Below are positions 54,097 to 62,025 of a stretch of 64,000 nt of DNA, piece after piece. Within the stretch, counting starts at the first letter, position 1; every line of letters begins with the position of its first letter. Below the pieces are notes generated by a model. It was not told the origin of the DNA and searched no databases. It saw only the letters and a list, made by a program, of their open reading frames with translations. The stretch is from UBA7455 sp026713185. Its GTDB lineage: Bacteria > Pseudomonadota > Gammaproteobacteria > Pseudomonadales > Azotimanducaceae. The DNA is taken from assembly GCA_963665785.1 (NCBI GenBank), contig OY762456.1:2914001-2978000 (forward strand), written 5' to 3'. A program made the translations under genes and the position numbers.

Positions 54097-54876
54097 TTAA
54101 CGAAACAGATCAATTGCTTTGGGGCGCAACAGGGGTTTGACGCCACGCAATGTCTTATCCGAAGGCTCTTTTGGTTGGTAGCCCCGTACGATGACGACCG
54201 GTGTTTTTTCCCGGGTCTGTCCCATGACAAGTGATGCACCGGCTGCTATTTCGTCCGCGGCAGCAACCTGGGTCACAATAAGTTCTCTACCATATATATC
54301 TGTTTCACCGATATAGTCTTCAAGGGCTGTAATCCCTGCAACACCTATGGCCAATCCAAGGGTCCCCATACGCCAGGCACGCCCAAGACTGTCGTTGATG
54401 ATCACTCCGACGTGTATTCCATGACGCGATTTAATCTGTGCATGGATTGCCTTCGCACTGGCATCCGGATTGATTGGCAGCAACAGACAAAGGTCATCAT
54501 CGTCAACACTTTCTTTCCTGATATTCGACTGATCGATGCCGGCATTGGCCTGCACAAATCCCAACCGATGTTCCGTGATGAGAACACCGGCTGCTTTGCG
54601 GACTACCTCATTTGATTCATCCAGTATCGCCTGAACTTTTCTTGGGTCTTTGTCCACTTCTACCGCGAGCTGTTCTGCTTCTCTGGTAGGTTTCACTGTG
54701 CTGAGGTCCAGGTACTGATTCTCGGATTTCGACACTATTTTCTGGGCTATGACAATAATGTCGTTCCCCTGGAGGTTCTCCCCCATCGTCCGCAATCCAT
54801 CTTCAATCAGGACCACGAGATCATCTCCAGGCTGAACCATGGGGATGTTCTGAACGCCAATAAAGCGCAGGTCCAT
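54097..54876 (-). CDS. cofE: Coenzyme F420-0:L-glutamate ligase (CofE)
   Basis: A 259-residue CofE with IGVQNIPMVQPGDDLVVLI, IVIAQKIVSKSEN and SRHGIHVGVIINDSLGRAWRMG (quoted in part: HVGVIINDSLGRAWRMG). It adds the gamma-glutamyl tail. In mycobacteria FbiB is a CofE domain fused to a nitroreductase domain that reduces dehydro-F420-0; that domain is absent here and from the rest of this operon. The stop of npdG overlaps its start (TAATG), and the stop of cofE is immediately followed by cofD. Confidence 0.95.
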   Translation of the reverse strand: MDLRFIGVQNIPMVQPGDDLVVLIEDGLRTMGENLQGNDIIVIAQKIVSKSENQYLDLSTVKPTREAEQLAVEVDKDPRKVQAILDESNEVVRKAAGVLITEHRLGFVQANAGIDQSNIRKESVDDDDLCLLLPINPDASAKAIHAQIKSRHGIHVGVIINDSLGRAWRMGTLGLAIGVAGITALEDYIGETDIYGRELIVTQVAAADEIAAGASLVMGQTREKTPVVIVRGYQPKEPSDKTLRGVKPLLRPKAIDLFR

Positions 54877-55550
54877 TATTCCCCGCCTGAAGACTCACCG
54901 GTAATGGCAATACCCGATCCATTGATCCTGTGATGTCGATTGATAGTAATCAGAACAGAAGTCAATGCCTCTGCAACCACAGCATTGGCCAGGGGACCCG
55001 CATGCCATCCCTTTAACCCAACAGCTTCAACCAGGGTAATCACTGTATCTCTTGCTGCTCGCCTGTTACCGGTTACGAGTACATCACAGGCTATGGCATG
55101 ATCTTCGATAAGATGTTGAGCTCCAACGTTTTGAAATGCAGAAACCACCTGTACTTTTTCACCGAGAAACGCCTGTGCCATTTGTGCTGCAGAACCACCC
55201 TCCGGTAATTGTACGGTACCCACCTTTGGTGGCCTCAGAGGAACCGTCACATCGATCAGTATCTTGCCGACCAACCCCGGCTTTACCGTTGCCAAAGTGC
55301 TGATCTGATGTTCGAAGGGTACGGTGAGCACAACCAGGTCTGCCTGGGTTGCCGCATCCAGGTTCTCATGTCCACTCACGTTCAGGTCGGGGAACTCACT
55401 CAGCAACGCACCTGCAGCTGCACGCCCTTTCTCCAGGGTACGCGATCCGATAAGTATGTTATAACCCGCCCTGGACCATTGACGTGCAAGCCCTCCCCCC
55501 AGATCACCGGTACCACCCAGGATAGCAATGGATTGAATATTGACAGTCAT
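54876..55550 (-). CDS. npdG: NADPH:F420 oxidoreductase (Fno/NpdG type)
   Basis: A 224-residue protein with an N-terminal Rossmann NADP site IAILGGTGDLGGGLARQWSRAG (quoted in part: ILGGTGDLGGGLARQ), IGSRTLEKGRAAA and a F420-like dehydrogenase C-terminus (ALTSVLITINRHHRINGSGIAITGE; quoted in part ALTSVLITINRHHR). It moves hydride between NADPH and F420, giving the cell reduced F420. It is the first gene of the operon. ATG 55550 with GGTGA upstream is preferred to an in-frame GTG at 55559. Confidence 0.92.
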   Translation of the reverse strand: MTVNIQSIAILGGTGDLGGGLARQWSRAGYNILIGSRTLEKGRAAAGALLSEFPDLNVSGHENLDAATQADLVVLTVPFEHQISTLATVKPGLVGKILIDVTVPLRPPKVGTVQLPEGGSAAQMAQAFLGEKVQVVSAFQNVGAQHLIEDHAIACDVLVTGNRRAARDTVITLVEAVGLKGWHAGPLANAVVAEALTSVLITINRHHRINGSGIAITGESSGGE

Positions 55551-55559
55551 AAGTATCAC

Positions 55560-56155
55560 CCAAAGGGCTTATAAAAGCAGCGCGTGATTATTCCTTATTC
55601 CTCTTTGACAGACAACCACCCCCGGTATCCGCAATTCAATTCTGGATTTGATATCACCGTATTTCAACATCCCTGGAGTAAGCAGATGCTCACAAGGTTG
55701 CAGTTTTTTTGTTATTCACATTACCTGTGGATAACTCTGGTGATAACTAGTCGAAGCCGGGCTGTAACCTAATAGAATCAACACATTCGATAATTTAGCC
55801 AATTTCATTACAATTTTCATGTTTCATTTTAAATCAAAGACTTACGATGTTAAATTAATTTACCAGTGTACGTTTATCCCGTAACCCCATTTATTTGCAA
55901 CTTGATCCTCTACAATGTGAATAAGTTGCAGTATTTCACTTCGTTTCTCTTGTCTTCAAGCTGTAAACTGCTTCAGTAGAGTAGAATTCTCGACATCTGA
56001 CCCCAGCCCCAAGTTACGGAAAATCTTGTAACCACGGGATATTCCGCTTGTAGATATGGCCAATATCCTACACTTAAAATCACTTTAACTGTTGTAATCC
56101 TCCCTCCCTTCAAGATTGAATTTTAAGATATGCCTGATTTATGATTGCAGGTCAA
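55560..56155. other. AT-rich gene-free stretch with DnaA boxes upstream of the F420 operon
   Basis: Six hundred bp without a supported gene. It contains three 9-mers matching TTATNCACA: TTATTCACA (55712-55720), TGTGGATAA (55726-55734, a perfect consensus on the minus strand) and TGTGAATAA (55916-55924). A strongly AT-rich section (about 55780-55860) lies between the second and third. The npdG promoter must also be here. See the separate finding. Confidence 0.6.
55712..55924. promoter_or_regulatory. Cluster of three DnaA-box-like 9-mers (candidate origin or DnaA titration site)
   Basis: Two face each other with a 5-base gap (55712-55734); the third is 180 bp further right. AT-rich DNA lies between. 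The perfect box TGTGGATAA is the reverse complement of TTATCCACA. The genes that usually border oriC (dnaA, dnaN, mnmG, rpmH) are not present in the window, so origin function is uncertain. Confidence 0.5.
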
Positions 56156-56848
56156 TTAACGACTCATCTTTTCAACAATCGTTAGAAAGTTATCCAGTCC
56201 TTTTGCCCTGCGCAGGGAGCGTTTCATAGACTGCACCACCCCGGGATCAAATCCTGCAAGTCTGCGCCCCAACTCCCTGGTTGCCTGTAAAACATCCACT
56301 TCTTCAACACACCTGTCAGCTATACCCAGGTCCACCAGTTCATCTCCATAATACCGCCGACCCTGAACCAGTATTTTCAAGGCACAGGCATATGAAAATC
56401 GAATGCTTAACCAGGCTGTATTAATGGGCGCCATTAACCCTTTTTCGACCTCAGCGACGTGGAGGAATGAATTTTTGCCAACTACCAGGAAGTCACAGGC
56501 AAATGCCAATGCAGAACCACCCGCTATCGCAAACCCCTCCAAAGCACCCAGGACAGGCTTGGGACAATTAAATATATCGTTGTGAAAATTCAACCAGTCA
56601 TTATTGAATTGCGCCCTCCACACTGGTGGTGGATCTTCCGCAAATGCCTTAAGGTCAAGACCTGCACAGAAGTAACCTTCATTACCTCTGATGATAATGA
56701 CGTTACAGTCTGCATTGGAAGACAGCGACCCCAGACCCTCGGCAAGTTCATTAACCATTGGACCGATCAGCGAATTTCGCTTGGCTGGCCGGTTCAAAAC
56801 CAGTTCACCGATACCCTCCTCCAATTCAACCAACACCAGTTCTGTCAT
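56156..56848 (-). CDS. Enoyl-CoA hydratase/isomerase family protein
   Basis: A 230-residue crotonase: NRPAKRNSLIGPMVNEL, YFCAGLDLKAFAED (oxyanion-hole Gly), ALEGFAIAGGSALAFACDF (second oxyanion Gly, active site region) and AEVEKGLMAPINTAWL in place of the usual catalytic PE-x-x-G motif. It binds acyl-CoA; the altered loop leaves hydratase versus isomerase open. Its 5' end lies 18 bp from the left end of the GC-rich transposable element, so its original promoter is likely lost. Confidence 0.8.
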   Translation of the reverse strand: MTELVLVELEEGIGELVLNRPAKRNSLIGPMVNELAEGLGSLSSNADCNVIIIRGNEGYFCAGLDLKAFAEDPPPVWRAQFNNDWLNFHNDIFNCPKPVLGALEGFAIAGGSALAFACDFLVVGKNSFLHVAEVEKGLMAPINTAWLSIRFSYACALKILVQGRRYYGDELVDLGIADRCVEEVDVLQATRELGRRLAGFDPGVVQSMKRSLRRAKGLDNFLTIVEKMSR

Positions 56849-56866
56849 ATCAAGCCCCCGGTTAAG

Positions 56867-58936
56867 CTAGGGTTATTTCATGCTGGAACCTGAGCGCGGA
56901 GTCTGCGACAGCCCGACGGACTGGGGATGGCCATTTTTGGGGTTGAACGGGTGGGGAACATGCGGGCTTGCGAAAGGCGGTCGGGCCTGTGGTCAATGCG
57001 CCGTTTTCCACTGTCGCTGGGATGCCGCGGGAGGCGCTTGGGCATGCTTGCGGTGGGCCGGCGGTACCTCAGTCCGGCAGGAGGATGGCGTCGAGGGCTT
57101 CCTTGCGCCGCATCATGAAGTGCAAGTTGGCTTCGGGGACATGGTGGAAGCCGCGATGGAAAACGATGGCCAGCACGATGTTGTTGAGCGTGGCGTTGTT
57201 GGCGGGGCCATGGCGGGCGCGGATGCGGCTGGCGTCCTCGCCGAGACTCACGTCGCGCCGATAGTGGTTGCCGTTCTCGATTTGCCAGTGGCCGCGGTTC
57301 CAGGCGAGCAACCGTTCGGGGTCCGCCCGGTCCTCTGGAACGGAGGTGATGCCGAAAGCGGTTTCTTCACTGGTTTCGCCGGTTTTCAGGTCGGTGCGCT
57401 CGCGGGTGACGCGGAACACTTGCTGAGCCTTGTCGAAGGCGAGCGTGCGCGGCGGTAGCGTTTGCACATCAATGCGTCGCGCGTCGATGCGCCCATGACC
57501 CTGCTCCGGTTCGGCGCCGTGATGCCGGACGGCCGCGGCGTTCCAGTCGAGGGTGGTGAGCGCCGCGAACGTCTCGGGGCAGTTGCCCTTGACGGCAAGC
57601 AGATAGTCGGCGCCGTGCGTCTCGATGATCGTCCGCTCGTTGTCTCGGGTGGTGTGCAGGGCGTCCAGGGTGATCAGGCAACCGCGCACATCGACATCCT
57701 CCAGCAGCGCCTGGGTCGCGGCGACCTCACCCCCCTCGTCGCGGCAGCAGCGGCTCGCGAGCGGGTGACCGGCGTGGCTCACCAGCGTTACCGTCTCGAA
57801 ATGGGTGTCCTCGTTCGTATGGCGGTTGACGCCGCGGATGCGCTTGCCGTCCGCCGCCAGCGCCGGGATGGCCGCCGTCCCGGCGAACCGTGGCGCTGCC
57901 CACTTGCCGAGCACCGCCGCCAAGGCGTCCGGGTCGGTGTCCGCCACCACCCGACAGATCGTCGAGTCCGATGGCGCCACCCAGCGGCCCTCGGTCGGGT
58001 GGCGCCAAGCACCCAGCGCACGCAACGCCTCTTGGTCGAGCAGTTTCGCGAACCGTTCCGTCGCCGCCGGCCCACACAGCCCCGACAATCGCGCCAGGGC
58101 GCAAATGGCCAGCACTGTCTCCAGCCTGTGCTTCCTGCCTTGGCCGCGGCGGCAGTCCGGCAGCGCCGCGAACAACTCCCGTAGCGAGCGTAACTCCTGG
58201 CGCGAGTACGTCACCTGTGTCGCATGACAGGACCACTCCGGGCAATCCACCGGGTCCGCCAAACGTGCCCGCGCATCCGCACGTAGTGGGCGCACGAACA
58301 TCTCCTTGGGCACCTTGTGCGGGTCCGTGTAGGTGCCGTTGTGGCGTGCAAAGCCCTTGGTGCGGCCCACCCGCAGCCAGTTCGAGGCGTCGTAGGCACC
58401 GCCGTGGAAACGCGACGGGTCCACGAAGGTCTCGGCCAACTCCAACGGATGCCCATGCGTCGCCTCCCAGTCCGCGCTCAAGCGCCGCAGGCTGCACCCC
58501 AGCACCCGCGAGGCCAGGTTCCTGGTCCCCGCCGCTACCGGCAGCATCAAAAACCGCGTGTTGTTGCCGATCAGGTGCAAGCGCCGGAACTGCACCGACC
58601 GGTGCCAGCCCAGCCAGCGATCCCGCGGTGCGCACTTGAACGCTCCCGATTGCCAGCCCAACAGCGCCAGCCAGTGCCCGCGCCACACCGCGACGTGACG
58701 CAGCCCGCGGCCCGCGAACTGCCGAAACCCCAGGTAGTGGTGCCGCGCCATGAGATCGTCCCATCGTCGGCGCTCGTCCGGGCGCGCCAGCCGCACTTCC
58801 ACCTCGCCCACGACCAACTGAGTCTTGTCGAATCCATCTGCCATGCCCCTTTATACACAAACCGACACCGAAAAGCCAGCCCCCGCTGTCGCCATCCTAA
58901 AATCAACACCATGCGGCTAGCGTGAAATAGCCCTGC
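56867..58936 (-). mobile_element. GC-rich ISAs1-like element carrying a DUF4338-transposase fusion
   Basis: Imperfect inverted repeats of 20 bp, CTAGGGTTATTTCATGCTGG (56867-56886) and GCAGGGCTATTTCACGCTAG (complement of 58917-58936), agree at 15 of 20. They bracket the transposase gene at 57069-58844. The interior is about two-thirds GC against about 48% outside. I do not find a matching target-site duplication, so the exact ends are uncertain and the element may be old or its ends altered. It separates the enoyl-CoA hydratase gene from the TonB-receptor gene. Confidence 0.75.
57069..58844 (-). CDS. DUF4338 (DruA-like) domain fused to an ISAs1-family transposase
   Basis: The 591-residue protein combines two parts. 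The N-terminal part (about 1-200) shows the DUF4338 pattern HHYLGFRQFAGRGLRHVAVW, LLGWQSGAFKCAPRDRWLGW and LSADWEATHGHPLELAETFV, as in DruA of the Druantia anti-phage system. The C-terminal part (about 225-590) is an ISAs1 transposase: LAADGKRIRGV, LITLDALHTTR, ADYLLAVKGNCPET and HWQIENGNHYRRDVSLGEDA with DDE-type residues. ISAs1 transposases are usually about 370 residues, so the extra domain is notable. Strong GC bias shows foreign origin. Overlapping open frames on both strands are GC-driven shadows. Confidence 0.88.
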   Translation of the reverse strand: MADGFDKTQLVVGEVEVRLARPDERRRWDDLMARHHYLGFRQFAGRGLRHVAVWRGHWLALLGWQSGAFKCAPRDRWLGWHRSVQFRRLHLIGNNTRFLMLPVAAGTRNLASRVLGCSLRRLSADWEATHGHPLELAETFVDPSRFHGGAYDASNWLRVGRTKGFARHNGTYTDPHKVPKEMFVRPLRADARARLADPVDCPEWSCHATQVTYSRQELRSLRELFAALPDCRRGQGRKHRLETVLAICALARLSGLCGPAATERFAKLLDQEALRALGAWRHPTEGRWVAPSDSTICRVVADTDPDALAAVLGKWAAPRFAGTAAIPALAADGKRIRGVNRHTNEDTHFETVTLVSHAGHPLASRCCRDEGGEVAATQALLEDVDVRGCLITLDALHTTRDNERTIIETHGADYLLAVKGNCPETFAALTTLDWNAAAVRHHGAEPEQGHGRIDARRIDVQTLPPRTLAFDKAQQVFRVTRERTDLKTGETSEETAFGITSVPEDRADPERLLAWNRGHWQIENGNHYRRDVSLGEDASRIRARHGPANNATLNNIVLAIVFHRGFHHVPEANLHFMMRRKEALDAILLPD

Positions 58937-58973
58937 CCCTGATTGGGGGCATACGTCTCGCAACCAGTGTCGC

Positions 58974-61693
58974 TTACAACTGCGGATTCCAGCGAATCTG
59001 GAGTCCAAACTGCCGGGCCTCTGTGAGCGAACCGGTCGCACCACCACGGCCTGCGGCGATTTGCGGAAGGTACTCGAACAAAGCAATATGATCCATCGCG
59101 TTCTGCACGTACAGTGTCACGCCCCACTGGTTATCGGCAGAAGTCCACGCGGCCCTCAGATCCAGCCGATTGTAGGCAGCAATTTTCTGTGATTCGACGT
59201 TTTCTACGAAGGGATAACGTTCGCCGGTGTAGGTCAGCGTACCTAGCAGACTCAAAGAGCCACCACCCAATGCATCGACTGGAGTCTCATAAACCAGCGT
59301 TGCCGCTGCTTTGTGTTCAGGCTGCATGGGTAGAGTGCCGCCGCCCCAACTCTTGGGAAACTGATAGACCGTCTGTTGAGGCCGATTGCTATTGTCCACA
59401 TAGTCCCAAACAGCGTATTCCGCTTCAGGATCGCCTAGAACAATGGCTGAGAACTCACCTAGATCAGACCCCTGGAAGGCGTAAAAGCCACTCAGGCTCA
59501 ACTTCTCGTTGAAGTTATAGCTGTATTCCACCTCCAGACCATAGATGGTGGTGCCGTCGATGTTGTCGGTGAACTCCACCAGAGGCGATGAGCGGTTGGG
59601 AAGTGGATTCGGATGGAATGTCGTCGCCGTGTGCTGGTAATTATCGTAGTCTTCAAAGAACGCAGCAGCACGAATGTTCAAGCGTTGATCAAGGAACAGG
59701 CCTTTGACGCCCAGTTCATAATTGATGAGGGTCTCTTCCTCGATCGGCGGATTGAAGCCTGAAGCTGAGTTGAAACCACCAGCCCGGTAGCCTGTGGAAA
59801 TCCGACCATAATACATGGTGTTTTCGTCTGGTCGATGTTCAAGGCTGATATTCCAGATAACTTTATCCCAGGTTGGGTTCTGGTCACTTTCTTGTTCGAT
59901 AGGCTTGGTTGTTGCATCCCAAATGATCAAGAGGTCGTCTGTGTCATCCTCGAAGGTACCGGCAATATCATGTAGCGTTACCGCCTCCCAGAAGAAATCC
60001 TGCTCACGCCCTTTGGTATCTTCGGTGTAGCGCAATCCACCAGAGACTAGCCATCGCTCGTTGATGACATAGTCGGCACTGGCAAAAATAGCCTCCGTTG
60101 AGGACTCGGCTTCAGTGTTGAAGTCGTTCGTTATCATATAGCCTTCTGGAATGCACCGAGTTCCGTATCCTTCATAAATATACCAGCCAGGATTGGCTGT
60201 AAGGGCAGCTTCACAGCTTGCGTAACCTTGCGCCTGAGCCCTGCGCTCGTTATCTGCCGCAGTGACACTCCACCCCTGCCAGCCGAAATTTGTTTGAGAG
60301 GTTTCCCAGTAGGTTCTGTTCTCGTAATAATACGCACCCAGGATAAAATTAAATGGGCCGTCGTAGTTAGAAAACAGCTGCAGCTCGTGAGACTTATTGT
60401 CGTTTTCATAAGGCGCGTAATGTCTTATATCCGCAAAATGCGTACCGCCATCTGAAGACAGGAGTGGGTCAGCCGCGCTGCCGACTCGGTTGCTGTAATC
60501 GCTATCTTTCCAGCTATCCTGGAGGACACCGCTGATACCCCCGGTATAACGCACAATTAACGTATCCGTGACATCGAAACTGGCATTCATGGTCCAGCTA
60601 TCACGAAGCGAATGCCCGCCTCCGGGGCGATTCACAGAGATCTCGTTCTTCAGATCTTTGCATTGATTCGCGAGGTCAGTGGGATGGCAGTCTTCGACCG
60701 CTGGATTGTTGTCCTTGGCAAGATAGAAAATGTTTTCCGGTTTATCCACAGAACCATCGCAATCAAATGGCTGACCATTGATCACGCCGGGGAAGTCGCC
60801 TTCCTGAATATGGTTAAAAGCGTTTGCGGCGGTATTGCCTTCTTGCTCCAACCAAAAACATTCAAAGGGCTGGTTTCGGTTTGGCTGAAACAGCAGGACG
60901 TCCGTTCTGCCGACCCCTGTATCTTCAGTTCTAGCGAAACGCACATTGATGTCGACACGATCGGTATCCAGACGAAGTTGTGGCGCATAGGTTGTCTCAT
61001 CCGGTGCATCGTAGTCGCCACCAAGACCGCGATTCTTCTGAGCACCGTCACCCTCGTAATAACCACCGGTTACACGAAAACTCAAGTGTTCAGTGATCGG
61101 ACCGCCAAACGCAAGGCAAGATTGTATCGCTGTGTAAACTGATCGGTGAATTCGGTCAGGACGTTAACGTCCCATTCAGATGACGGTTTCTTGGTAACAT
61201 AACTGATCGAACCGGCGATGGAGTTACGACCGTTCAGCGTTCCCTGAGGACCACGACCGACTTCCAGGCGTTCAACGTCAAACAAATTCGGTGCGATGCC
61301 TGACGTGGTATGCGAATAAACGCCGTCAACATAAGTCGCCACCGCAAGGTCTCTGTGTGTTTCACCGGATCCTTTTGTCCCGATACCCCGGATGACGATA
61401 CCATGACCGATATTCTCGATGTTGTCGCCGATCTGAAGCCCGGGAACAAGGTTTTCGAGATCGCGGGAATTGGTCATACCCAATTCCTCGATCATCCCAT
61501 CAGTAAACGCAGTAACGGTGAGTGGCACATCCATGATGTTTTCCTCACGTTTCTCTGCGGTTACGATGATTTCTTCAATAAAGTCGGCTTTTGTCTCCTC
61601 TTCTTTTTCTTGTGTATCCTGTCCGTAAACTGGAGAAATAAAGGCTAGAATTAGACCCAAACGCCCCAGTGATGCCCACAATTCTGTTTGCAT
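58974..61693 (-). pseudogene. TonB-dependent outer-membrane receptor, frameshifted
   Basis: The 5' part (61082-61693) has a signal peptide, a TonB box-like EEIIVTAEKREENIMDVPLTV (quoted in part: EEIIVTAEKREENIMD), and plug motifs SRDLENLVPGLQ, VDGVYSHTTSG and VERLEVGRGPQGTLNGRNSIAG (in part). It then stops. The 3' part (58974-61085) continues in another frame with FGGPITEHLSFRVTGGYYEGD and a full beta-barrel to the end. The frames meet if one base is restored near 61108-61113. The joined product would be about 900 residues. It may be inactive or a sequencing error. Receptors of this type (sterol/terpenoid or siderophore uptake) have unknown substrate here. Confidence 0.82.
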
Positions 61694-62025
61694 AATACTC
61701 TCCTGTAGCTACTACACTTGTTAACGGTCAGCTCTATCAAGAGTGGTCCAAAATTCGATATATCACCTCAATAAAGCCAATTTGTTCGATTCCCCCAAAA
61801 GGAAACGGTATCGAATCTAGAATACGTGAATCTAGAGTACGTTTAATCTGCACGCAAACGCGCCGATCATTACGGAGATATTGTTCCTCATTGGGTAGGA
61901 CATCAACGATACGTTAGAGTCTGCAAAACAAAATGACCTCATTTTCACTATTTCTTTTTTGTATTTTGAGGACATTTACCCTAAAATCCCATAGCCTCAA
62001 CTTCTGACAGAACGTCTCAACCGCT
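61694..62025. other. Gene-free stretch between the TonB receptor and the transposase-like gene
   Basis: A 332-bp divergent region. It holds two adjacent 15-bp direct repeats (61813-61842, next entry) and a palindrome AAAATGA-CC-TCATTTT (61930-61945). No gene is visible. Confidence 0.6.
61813..61842. repeat. Two adjacent 15-bp direct repeats
   Basis: GAATCTAGAATACGT (61813-61827) is followed at once by GAATCTAGAGTACGT (61828-61842), one mismatch. The helical-turn spacing suggests a possible regulator binding site for the TonB receptor or the divergent gene. Confidence 0.5.

Noticed and set aside
55712..55924. Calling the DnaA-box cluster the chromosomal origin
   Set aside because: No dnaA, dnaN, mnmG or rpmH in the window and no whole-genome skew; kept as a candidate only.
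57727..58860. 377-codon frame (and several plus-strand frames) inside the DUF4338-transposase gene
   Set aside because: High GC removes stop codons in all frames; only the 591-residue frame has domain motifs.
56855..58945. Target-site duplication of the GC-rich element
   Set aside because: Flanking bases next to the two imperfect inverted repeats do not match, so no duplication is claimed.
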